In this document: in pieces, positions 56,522-63,463 of the stretch
How the letters are laid out: each line of letters opens with the position of its first letter
Numbering within the stretch: position 1 is the first letter of the stretch
Source: Thermococcus sp.
Lineage (GTDB): Archaea > Methanobacteriota_B > Thermococci > Thermococcales > Thermococcaceae
Length of the DNA stretch: 63,463 nucleotides
Direction: 5' to 3'
Assembly: GCF_027011145.1 (NCBI RefSeq)
Contig: NZ_JALVAO010000042.1
Span: forward strand, 1-63,463
Made by a program: the position numbers and the translations under genes
The notes under the pieces: generated by a model
What the model saw: the letters and a program-made list of their open reading frames with translations, nothing else
What the model was told of the DNA's origin: nothing
The model's database searches: none

Positions 56522-57004
56522 ATGACGGAGGCGAAGGTCGTGGAGAGAATGAACGAGAGGTCTGAGGAAATGGCAACAAAGGTTAACAATCTTATATTGT
56601 ATGGCATTTACAAGGTTCTTGGTGCCGGTGCGAGGGGACTAGGTAATTCCATTGGCGAGGAACTACTCCATGCCATGATGGATGAGTATGGATTGAACTT
56701 TGAGGGTAGCAACGACCCGCAGGAACTGCTCAACCGTTTCACAGAGGTCATGATAAACACCCTTGGCTTTGCCGAGAAGGGTGAAATAGACGTTGATGGG
56801 AATAAGGTAACACTAAAGCTTGATAACCCAATGGATCTTTACGCCCTTCAGTTGCTTGAGAAGAAGGGGATGAAGCCAGTTCTCTATCCCATGGCAAATG
56901 CAGTTGCGGTAGCTATCAAGAAGTTTTCCGGTAAAAACGTCTTGATCAAGGAAATACGCGTTCATGAGAAACATGTTGAGGTTGACATGCTAATTCTGGG
57001 GTGA
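56522..57004 (+). CDS. Protein of unknown function in the Roadblock operon (V4R/Bet3-like pattern)
   Basis: A 160-residue soluble protein: N-terminal helices (LILYGIYKVLGAGARGLGNSIGEELLHAMMDEYG), a short sheet (EIDVDGNKVTLKLDNP), a Pro-Met-Ala-Asn-Ala helix and a final sheet. The arrangement recalls V4R/Bet3-like domains, but I cannot confirm the family. The next gene starts within a few bases of its stop. The ATG follows GAGGGGGGG. Confidence 0.6.
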   Translation: MTEAKVVERMNERSEEMATKVNNLILYGIYKVLGAGARGLGNSIGEELLHAMMDEYGLNFEGSNDPQELLNRFTEVMINTLGFAEKGEIDVDGNKVTLKLDNPMDLYALQLLEKKGMKPVLYPMANAVAVAIKKFSGKNVLIKEIRVHEKHVEVDMLILG

Positions 57005-57009
57005 TGAAG

Positions 57010-57363
57010 ATGTTTGAGAACGTTATAGCCGACCTTCTCAGAGTTGATGGTGTTAAGGGTGTTGCTGTTGTTAGCAAAGACGGCCTTCTCATCGAAGGGC
57101 AGGCGAGCGATAGAACGATTGACGTTGAAAACGTTGCAGCGATGGTCGCTACCATATACGGTACTGCATTAAACGTTTCCAAAGAGGTGTTCCATGAAGA
57201 GGCAGTTGACATGGTTACCCTCGAGTCACCAAAGGGCAAGATAATAACCGTTGAGGCGGGTGAAAACGCCGTTCTTACTGTCCTTACAGACCCAAAGGTC
57301 AACCTGGGTCTCGTGAGAATTTACCTCAAGAGGAATGCTCAAAAGATCGCTTCAATGCTCTGA
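57010..57363 (+). CDS. Roadblock/LC7-domain protein
   Basis: A 117-residue Roadblock protein. IADLLRVDGVKGVAVVSKDGLLIEGQ (about 5-30) is the diagnostic first part, followed by AAMVATIYGTALNVSKEV and a sheet containing KIITVEAGENAVLTVLTD. Roadblock proteins commonly act as dimeric GAP partners of small GTPases such as MglA, or as scaffolds. No GTPase gene is adjacent here. The start at 57010 follows GGGGTGATG. Confidence 0.88.
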   Translation: MFENVIADLLRVDGVKGVAVVSKDGLLIEGQASDRTIDVENVAAMVATIYGTALNVSKEVFHEEAVDMVTLESPKGKIITVEAGENAVLTVLTDPKVNLGLVRIYLKRNAQKIASML

Positions 57364-57395
57364 GATTCTTTTCTATTATTTTTGAGGTGGTTTAA

Positions 57396-58055
57396 ATGCT
57401 TCCGGGAAAGTTTGTTGGCGTTATTACGAACTTTGACGATCCGTTGGAGCTAACTGGAAAGACTAGGGAAGGTTATCTTAAACTAGCATGGAGGAGTGAT
57501 TCCAGTATAAAAGTTGGGTACATTATAATGAAAAAGGGCAAAATATTGGGGGCTATTGTCGAAGATGTTCTTAATAATACCTCAATTCAAGGCGACATTG
57601 CATTCGTTGAGATAGTTGAGGCGATAAAACAGGGTCTTGTGAAGTCTGTCGAGATATATGAAGCAAACGTTGAGGAAATCCTAAATGAAAATCCCAAGGC
57701 ATACATCACCGAAGTCTCCACTATCCCAAGCTCTGGAAACGACTTGGAAAGTTTCTTATCCCTCCTTAAGATGTATAAGGGAAGCATAGAGATACAAGAT
57801 GGCTCAAAAGCGTGGATTCTTTACGTGGAACATGGAATAGTAAAGGCCGCTAGAGGCATCAGGGGATCAAACCTCCGGGGTGATAGCGCAATTAGGGAAA
57901 TATTCCGTGAGATGGGCCATCTTCTGAAGGAGGGCAAATATACAACTAGCGATAGGGTTCAATTTTCTTCCTCAGACACCGTTAAAAAGGGAGAAATTTT
58001 TATCGAAGGTTTAGAACTCCTGAAGGAAAAAAGACGGCTGGAGAAAGGCTTTTAA
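57396..58055 (+). CDS. DUF2226-like protein following the Roadblock gene
   Basis: A 219-residue soluble protein. The N-terminal half opens FVGVITNFDDPLELTGKTREGYLKLAW and resembles the DUF2226/DUF4388 module; a second, similar unit begins at KMYKGSIEIQDGSKAWILYVEHGIVKAARG. The two halves look like an internal duplication. It is AT-rich and probably co-transcribed with the two preceding genes. Function unknown. Confidence 0.62.
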   Translation: MLPGKFVGVITNFDDPLELTGKTREGYLKLAWRSDSSIKVGYIIMKKGKILGAIVEDVLNNTSIQGDIAFVEIVEAIKQGLVKSVEIYEANVEEILNENPKAYITEVSTIPSSGNDLESFLSLLKMYKGSIEIQDGSKAWILYVEHGIVKAARGIRGSNLRGDSAIREIFREMGHLLKEGKYTTSDRVQFSSSDTVKKGEIFIEGLELLKEKRRLEKGF

Positions 58056-58087
58056 TCCCTTCCCAGCTTTTTACCCCCGGTGAGTTC

Positions 58088-58708
58088 ATGAGGCTCGAGG
58101 AGTTCATACCAGATGCTAAAACGAAGGCGCTCATAGAGAGAACGCGCGAGTTTGCGAGGGGCTTCTTTGAGAGGGAGGGAACGCACGGCTTCAGCCACGT
58201 TGAGAGGGTGTTCAACCTCTGCATGCACATAGGCAGGGAGGAGAACGCTGACCTTGAAGTTCTGGCACTATCTTCTCTCCTCCACGACATAGCGAGGCCC
58301 CTTGAGGACAGCGGAAAGGTCGAGGACCACGCCGTTGAAAGTGCTAGGATAGCCAGGCGCTTCCTTAAAAGCCTCGGCTATCCAGAGGAGAAAGTTGAGG
58401 CGGTTGTCCATGCAATCGAGGCCCACCGCTTCTCCCGTGGTCCAGAGCCGAGAACACTCGAGGCTAAAATCCTCAGCGACGCGGACAAGCTCGATGCAAT
58501 AGGCGCGATAGGAATAGCGCGCGTTTTTATGTATTCCGGCGAGCACGGAAGGGACATTGAGGCTTCCCTCAGGCACTTCGAGGAGAAAATCCTCAAGCTC
58601 AAAGACCTCATGTACACCGAAACGGCAAAGCGTATCGCCGAAGAAAGGCACAACTTTACGGTGGAATTCATCGAGAGGATAAGGCGGGAAATCGAGGGCG
58701 AGCTTTGA
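58088..58708 (+). CDS. HD-domain phosphohydrolase
   Basis: A 206-residue metal-dependent phosphohydrolase. The HD signature is complete: HGFSHVERVFNL (His), SLLHDIARP (His-Asp) and the C-terminal ILSDADKLDAIG (Asp). It is related to YedJ/YfbR-type HD proteins; nucleotide substrates are likely but unproven. A short spacer separates it from the Roadblock operon, and it has a GGTGAG ribosome binding site. Confidence 0.9.
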   Translation: MRLEEFIPDAKTKALIERTREFARGFFEREGTHGFSHVERVFNLCMHIGREENADLEVLALSSLLHDIARPLEDSGKVEDHAVESARIARRFLKSLGYPEEKVEAVVHAIEAHRFSRGPEPRTLEAKILSDADKLDAIGAIGIARVFMYSGEHGRDIEASLRHFEEKILKLKDLMYTETAKRIAEERHNFTVEFIERIRREIEGEL

Positions 58709-58801
58709 GTTCTTTCTCTTTTCGCCTCGCATAATAACCTTTTTAAAGGGCTTCCTGAATTAAGGGTTAGCCCATCAAGGTCATTCTAAGGAGGTGAGAA
58801 C

Positions 58802-59314
58802 GTGAAGGCGCCAATCTGTGAGGTTTGTCTCAAGACCGACGACATTCTTTGCCCCGCTGATGAAAAGAAACTTCAAGAGGGTATAATCTCCGAGCTGGAC
58901 GTTAAGGTCGCACGCTTACTCTACAAGCTTCTTGGAGATGTGGACATCGAGTTTAAGAAGGCCGTCGAGGCTGGAGATCTTATCGTCATAGTCGTTGGCG
59001 AGGGAGACGTACCCATAACCATAGGCAAGGGCGGAAAGAACATAAAGACCCTCATTAGGGAGCTTGGTAAGCGCGTCAGGGTCATCGAGGGCATGAAGGC
59101 TGAGAGCACCGATGAACTCAAGAAGCTCGCCTCCGACCTGCTTTATCCCGCCGGCGTTTTCGGCGTTAACGTCGTTTACAGGCCCGGTGGCGAGACCTAC
59201 TATAAAGTCCTCGTCTTCGGCAGGGACAGGAAGAAGCTCCCGGAGAAGCCGGAAATCCTTGAGAGCGTTCTCAGCCAGATAGTTGGCAAGGAAGTCAAGA
59301 TTTCCTTCGTTTGA
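58802..59314 (+). CDS. KH-domain RNA-binding protein with an N-terminal zinc motif
   Basis: A 170-residue protein. An N-terminal CEVC...C cluster (CEVCLKTDDILC) precedes a helical segment and a NusA-type KH domain with the GKGGKNI loop at about residues 77-83. A small C-terminal domain follows (VVYRPGGETYYKVLVFGRD). It is related to archaeal NusA-like proteins encoded near tRNA synthetase genes. It starts with GTG after GGAGGTGAG. Confidence 0.85.
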   Translation: MKAPICEVCLKTDDILCPADEKKLQEGIISELDVKVARLLYKLLGDVDIEFKKAVEAGDLIVIVVGEGDVPITIGKGGKNIKTLIRELGKRVRVIEGMKAESTDELKKLASDLLYPAGVFGVNVVYRPGGETYYKVLVFGRDRKKLPEKPEILESVLSQIVGKEVKISFV

Positions 59315-59374
59315 TTTTTCTTCTCCTTATCGAATACATTTAAAAGCTCGCCCCTACTCCTTCTGGGGATGGCC

Positions 59375-60691
59375 ATGTATAGGACGCACTACTCGAGCGA
59401 GATTACGGAAGAGCTCAACGGCCAGCGCGTTAAGGTTGCCGGCTGGGTGTGGGAAATAAAGGACCTGGGCGGAATTAAGTTCCTCTGGATAAGGGACAGG
59501 GAGGGAATAGTCCAGATAACGGCGCCAAAGAAGAAGGTAAGTCAGGAGATATTCAAGCTCATTCCAAAGCTCAACAGCGAGGACGTCGTTGCGGTTGAAG
59601 GCATCGTTAACTTCACGCCCAAGGCGAAGCTCGGCTTTGAGGTTCTCCCGGAGAAGCTCGAAATACTCAGCAGGGCTGAAAGCCCGCTCCCGCTCGACCC
59701 CACCGGAAAGGTCAAGGCGGAACTCGACACGAGGCTCGACAACCGCTTCATGGACGTAAGAAGGCCCGAGGTAATGGCCATATTCAAGATACGCTCGAGC
59801 GTTTTCAAGGCAATCAGGGACTTCTTCCACAGTGAGGGCTTCATCGAGATTCACACGCCGAAGATTATCGCTACAGCAACTGAAGGTGGAACCGAGCTCT
59901 TCCCGATGAAGTACTTCGAGAGAGATGCTTTTCTGGCCCAGAGTCCGCAACTCTACAAGCAGATTATGATGGCGAGCGGTCTGGACAGGGTCTACGAGAT
60001 AGCGCCGATTTTCAGGGCTGAAGAGCACAACACGACTAGGCATTTAAACGAGGCGTGGAGTGTTGATGCCGAGATGGCGTTCATCGAGAGCGAGGAGGAG
60101 GTAATGGAGCTCCTTGAGAGGCTGGTAGCTCACGTAATCAACTACGTCCGCGAGCACAATACCAAGGAACTTGAAACCCTTAACTTCGAGCTTGAAGAAC
60201 CGAAACTGCCCTTCCCGAGGCTGAGCTACGAGGAAGCCCTTGAAATCCTGTCTGACCTTGGAAAAGAAATCCCGTGGGGAGAGGACATAGATACGGAGGG
60301 AGAAAAGCTCCTTGGAAAGTACATGGTTGAGAACGAAAACGCTCCCCTCTACTTCCTCTACCGCTACCCGAGCGAGGCGAAGCCCTTCTACATCATGAAG
60401 TACGACGACAGGCCTGAAATCTGTCGCGCTTTCGACCTTGAGTACCGCGGTGTGGAGATAACATCCGGTGGCCAGAGGGAGCACCGCGTTGATGTCCTCG
60501 TCGAGCAGATAAAGGAGAAAGGACTGAATCCAGAGAGCTTCGAGTTTTATCTCAAGGCATTCCGGTATGGCATGCCGCCCCACGGAGGCTTTGGTCTCGG
60601 GGCGGAGAGGCTGATAAAGCAGATGCTTGACCTTCCCAACATCAGGGAGGTCATCCTATTCCCAAGGGACAGGAAGAGGCTTATACCGTAA
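59375..60691 (+). CDS. aspS: Aspartyl-tRNA synthetase
   Basis: Class II aminoacyl-tRNA synthetase of 438 residues. The N-terminal OB-fold anticodon domain ([18 protein letters not shown]) precedes the catalytic core. Motif 2 appears around [22 protein letters not shown] and motif 3 as [10 protein letters not shown]. The sequence is nearly that of T. kodakarensis AspRS, a structurally characterised discriminating archaeal enzyme. The start at 59375 (MYRTHYS) is chosen over an ATG six bases upstream. Confidence 0.97.
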   Translation: MYRTHYSSEITEELNGQRVKVAGWVWEIKDLGGIKFLWIRDREGIVQITAPKKKVSQEIFKLIPKLNSEDVVAVEGIVNFTPKAKLGFEVLPEKLEILSRAESPLPLDPTGKVKAELDTRLDNRFMDVRRPEVMAIFKIRSSVFKAIRDFFHSEGFIEIHTPKIIATATEGGTELFPMKYFERDAFLAQSPQLYKQIMMASGLDRVYEIAPIFRAEEHNTTRHLNEAWSVDAEMAFIESEEEVMELLERLVAHVINYVREHNTKELETLNFELEEPKLPFPRLSYEEALEILSDLGKEIPWGEDIDTEGEKLLGKYMVENENAPLYFLYRYPSEAKPFYIMKYDDRPEICRAFDLEYRGVEITSGGQREHRVDVLVEQIKEKGLNPESFEFYLKAFRYGMPPHGGFGLGAERLIKQMLDLPNIREVILFPRDRKRLIP

Positions 60692-60761
60692 GGCCTTTAT
60701 ACCTTCTCCCCTTTCATTGTGTAGGCAGTTGTGTACATATTGGTGTGTGGAGGTATGCATA

Positions 60762-62807
60762 ATGAGAAAACCTGTGGCTTTAATCCTGATAGTGCTCCTG
60801 TCTTTGTCAATGCTTCATATCCATCGAGTAAGTGCTTCGGAAATTAAATACGCCAGTGTTACTGGTATCAGCCTGCCCTTGGGAGGAAGTGTTCAGCTTG
60901 GTCCATACACCATCAAGTTCACGGATGCCAGCATTACTTGGGACAGCGTATATCTTACTGTAGAGGGACCGGACGGTCAGATAAGCGCAGTCCTCAAAGT
61001 GGGCGGTTCTTTGGCTTATCCCTCCGGCGACCCCACTAAGATGCTCCTCAACGTTTCCGTGCTGTGGATAAGGAGTGACACGAAATCCGTGCTCCTAACA
61101 ATAAGCTCCCCTCTAACAAAGCTTTATTCGGATAAGGCGATACCGGTTGGAACCGAGTTCTCACTCCCATCGGGATTTCCTCCGATAAAGATAAAACTGG
61201 TTTCCGCCTCTGACACAGATGCAACCTTTACAGTTACAATGCCGTATGGCGCTACCTACACACTGGAAATCCCGAAGGGTGAGTCGAGGTCTGTATCCTA
61301 CAAGCTTGATGAGATTCACACCTACGTTAACTACCTGTCTATTGAAGTTCTCAACACTACCAAGAACAGCGGTGCTGTAATTAACCTATACGTTCCCAGG
61401 GTTGCATCCACGACCCTCAAGATAACAACGCCCGGAGAAACGAATCCCGAAAACCCAGTTACTCCCGTTGTTAAAACGACACTCCTCTACGACGACATCA
61501 TTTACGTTGGCGAGAGGCTTCCTGTTAAGTACAACGGCACAACCTACTACTTCAAGCTCCTCTCGGTGATTCCTGACCTGGCGAGGGTTGAGGTTTACAC
61601 CGCAAACGAAACCTATGCAAACTTTACCCTCGAGGCCGGCGACGTCCCCAAGGCCGTTCCCGGAACACCTTTCCTCGTGGCAATCTCAAAGACCCAGCCC
61701 GACTACAAGAGGGCCGTCCTCAAAGTTTACGGCCCCATTGAGGCCCAGGTAATTCCGATACTCCGCTCGGCTAAAGTAGTTGCCAACATAACCGCTGTGC
61801 CGAAGAAAGTCCTCCTTGGTCAGGACATAGTGCTCTCGATAGGCGTTGAGAACCTCGGTAGGGGAGATGCCTACCAGCTGAACGTCGCGGCGCCGATTCC
61901 AAACGGCTTCCAGCTGGTGAGCATGACGAAGAGCTGGCAGATAAAGAACCTTCCCGCCTTCACAAAACTTCCAATGCTCGTCTACGTCCTCAGGCCGACG
62001 AAGGTTGGAAAGTTCGACATCGGTAAGGTTCTCGTGACTTACTACGACGACCAGAGCCTCGAAACCGGAAAGATGAAGACCATTTACTCGGCTCCACTCA
62101 CCGACATCGAGGTTTACGCTGTGCCAAAGCTCTCCCTTAACGCCCTTGCTTACAACGGTACATGGAACAACTACGTTACCGCTAAGGTAAACGATACCGT
62201 AACAATTGCCCTGACCCTTCAGGCTTCAAAGGGCAACCCCGCCTACGAGTTCATAAAGAACGCCACACTCATACTGAGTTATCCGAAGTCCCTGAAAGGA
62301 CAGAGCGTCATAAACCTGGGCACAATAAAGGCAGGGGAAACAAAGACTGTCAAAGTTCCACTACAGGTTACGGGTGAAAACCTGTCCCTCGTGAAGGCCA
62401 CGCTCAGATACCTTGACCCTCTCGGCAACCAGCACGAGCTGAGCTTTGGCACGGTTGCAACAATCAACAGCGTGCCTCCTGAGGTAGTCGTGAAGACCGT
62501 CAAGGTCTGGCCGAACCCGGAGGAGCTCCCGGCTTATATCAACCAGACCCTCTCGAAGGTGAACAACGCCACTCCCTTGGCGGAGCAGATACTTGACGTG
62601 GTTTCACCCTACGTCCCCAAGAAAAGCAACCCCTGGAAACCCCTGGCGATAATTTTCCTCATAGCGACCATCGTCCTCGCTGGATTCAGCTACAACTACT
62701 GGCGCGAACTTGAGGCCCTCAAAGAAAAAGTCCTCAGGAAGAAGCAGAGACGCCCTGGAGGACTGCCCAAGAAGGAGGAAGAGGAAAGCGAGATTGAGCT
62801 TCTTTAG
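60762..62807 (+). CDS. Secreted, membrane-anchored surface protein (COG1361-like)
   Basis: A 681-residue protein with a signal peptide (about 1-25), a long beta-rich extracellular region with many N-x-S/T sites, and one C-terminal membrane helix (about 627-650) followed by a charged tail ([22 protein letters not shown]). CARDB/DUF11-like segments ([33 protein letters not shown]) indicate repeated immunoglobulin-like folds typical of archaeal S-layer-associated proteins. GGAGGT lies ahead of the ATG at 60762; the frame is open further upstream into the aspS end. Function unknown. Confidence 0.82.
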   Translation: MRKPVALILIVLLSLSMLHIHRVSASEIKYASVTGISLPLGGSVQLGPYTIKFTDASITWDSVYLTVEGPDGQISAVLKVGGSLAYPSGDPTKMLLNVSVLWIRSDTKSVLLTISSPLTKLYSDKAIPVGTEFSLPSGFPPIKIKLVSASDTDATFTVTMPYGATYTLEIPKGESRSVSYKLDEIHTYVNYLSIEVLNTTKNSGAVINLYVPRVASTTLKITTPGETNPENPVTPVVKTTLLYDDIIYVGERLPVKYNGTTYYFKLLSVIPDLARVEVYTANETYANFTLEAGDVPKAVPGTPFLVAISKTQPDYKRAVLKVYGPIEAQVIPILRSAKVVANITAVPKKVLLGQDIVLSIGVENLGRGDAYQLNVAAPIPNGFQLVSMTKSWQIKNLPAFTKLPMLVYVLRPTKVGKFDIGKVLVTYYDDQSLETGKMKTIYSAPLTDIEVYAVPKLSLNALAYNGTWNNYVTAKVNDTVTIALTLQASKGNPAYEFIKNATLILSYPKSLKGQSVINLGTIKAGETKTVKVPLQVTGENLSLVKATLRYLDPLGNQHELSFGTVATINSVPPEVVVKTVKVWPNPEELPAYINQTLSKVNNATPLAEQILDVVSPYVPKKSNPWKPLAIIFLIATIVLAGFSYNYWRELEALKEKVLRKKQRRPGGLPKKEEEESEIELL

Positions 62808-62841
62808 TCAATTTTTTAAACCCTTCTCAAAACTTTTTCCC

Positions 62842-63204
62842 ATGAGCCCCTTTAAGTACAAGCAGGTTATTGTTTCACGGAAGGATTTAAAGCTCAGCAA
62901 GGGGAAGTTCGCGGTTCAAGTGGCCCATGGAGCTGTCACGGCAACTCTCAAGGCTCAGAAGGAGAAGCCGGAGTGGTTCAAGGCCTGGTTCAACGAGGGA
63001 CAGAAGAAAGTTGTTGTAAAGGCCGAGAACCTTGAGGAACTCTTCCAGCTGAAGGAGAAGGCAGAGAGGCTCGGACTTCCGACTGCCCTCATAAGGGATG
63101 CCGGTTTAACCGAGGTTCCACCCGGAACGATTACGGTTCTGGCGATTGGTCCAGCCCCTGAGGAGCTCGTCGATAAGGTCACCGGACACCTGAAGCTGGT
63201 GTGA
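62842..63204 (+). CDS. pth2: Peptidyl-tRNA hydrolase, archaeal Pth2 type
   Basis: A 120-residue enzyme that releases peptides from prematurely dropped peptidyl-tRNAs. It has the Pth2 motifs [46 protein letters not shown] and the C-terminal [20 protein letters not shown]. The start at 62842 (MSPFKYK) is taken from homologue length. The surface-protein gene ends 34 bases upstream; TTTTTTAAA at about 62812-62820 may be its promoter. Confidence 0.96.
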   Translation: MSPFKYKQVIVSRKDLKLSKGKFAVQVAHGAVTATLKAQKEKPEWFKAWFNEGQKKVVVKAENLEELFQLKEKAERLGLPTALIRDAGLTEVPPGTITVLAIGPAPEELVDKVTGHLKLV

Positions 63205-63207
63205 GAC

Positions 63208-63463
63208 ATGGACTACCGCGAGTTCTTCTCCCACTTTGGTTATCTGAGCGAAAAGCCCGGGATAGGGGGGAGGATAAAGGCTTTTCCAGAGGACTTCGTG
63301 GTTATCGAGGAGCCGTTGCCTTCAGTCTTTGAGGGGAAGAGGTACGCTATCTTCCTTCTGAAAAAGCGCAACTGGGACACCATGACGGCTATAAAGGAGA
63401 TAGCGAAGCGCGCTGGAATAAGCCACCGCGATATAGGCTTCGCCGGAACCAAGGACAGGCACG
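63208..63463 (+). CDS. truD: tRNA pseudouridine(13) synthase TruD, 5' part
   Basis: The first 85 codons are in the window; the gene runs off the right edge. [21 protein letters not shown] opens it, and [12 protein letters not shown] and the TruD signature IGFAGTKDR are present. In TruD the Asp before RxA catalyses U13 modification in tRNA. It begins three bases after the pth2 stop. Confidence 0.93.
   Translation, partial: MDYREFFSHFGYLSEKPGIGGRIKAFPEDFVVIEEPLPSVFEGKRYAIFLLKKRNWDTMTAIKEIAKRAGISHRDIGFAGTKDRH

Overview
The window is chromosomal DNA from a hyperthermophilic euryarchaeon of the order Thermococcales, most likely Thermococcus. The evidence is a reverse gyrase, an unsplit rpoB followed by rpoA' and rpoA'', ADP-dependent glucokinase and cupin-type glucose-6-phosphate isomerase with Thermococcales glycolytic motifs (TGM) in their promoters, the SurR/Pdo sulfur-response pair, TrmBL2, mannosylglycerate synthesis, ADP-forming acetyl-CoA synthetase and a fused HPS-PHI enzyme. 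Genes are densely packed, often with 4-base start/stop overlaps, short leaders and GGTGAT-type ribosome binding sites. No intergenic gap exceeds 300 bases; the longest is the 298-base gap before trmBL2. I saw no CRISPR array, intein or intact insertion sequence.

Layout. 1-5 kb: CDF metal exporter, an iron/cobalamin-type ABC importer and a TPR protein. 5-9 kb: RNase Z, a TraB-family protein, a KH protein, pgiA and the ADP-glucokinase gene, the last two each with a TGM. 9-13.6 kb: mannosylglycerate operon (mpgS, mpgP, manC, manB). 13.6-16.3 kb, reverse strand: nickel/cobalt ECF transporter (cbiM, cbiN-like, cbiQ, cbiO). 16.4-18.8 kb, reverse: translation and RNP operon (L44e, S27e, aIF2-alpha, Nop10, PAC2). 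18.9-28.7 kb: ferritin-like protein, split LysO exporter, alanine aminotransferase, a MoaD-like protein with a P-loop kinase-like protein, topoisomerase I/III, geranylgeranyl reductase with ferredoxin, SurR and Pdo. 28.9-38.4 kb: rpoH-rpoB-rpoA'-rpoA''-L30e-NusA-S12-S7.

38.4-42 kb is a small accessory island. It holds a VapBC pair, a truncated PIN-like protein, two small membrane proteins preceded by a duplicated 64-base leader, and an antitoxin-like orphan. 42-51.5 kb: NreA, tRNA-Ser(GCT), tRNA-Cys(GCA), ACD beta subunit, a SWIM zinc protein with reverse gyrase, TrmBL2, a winged-helix/UPF0148/arginase-fold operon. 51.6-55.2 kb: five overlapping genes starting with HPS-PHI, the second of which looks like an FtsZ homologue that has lost its GTP-binding signature. 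55.2-58.1 kb: a bidirectional cluster of Roadblock-like and associated proteins with a transposase-like DNA-binding protein and a candidate operator. 58-63.5 kb: HD phosphohydrolase, KH protein, aspS, a membrane-anchored surface protein, Pth2 and the 5' part of truD.

The most promising undescribed items are the FtsZ-like protein with an intact T7 loop but no T4 signature (52808-53581), the Roadblock/DUF2226-type module (55198-58055), and the membrane-protein gene whose upstream ATG reaches its body only through a T-TTT-TTT slip (39248-39627).
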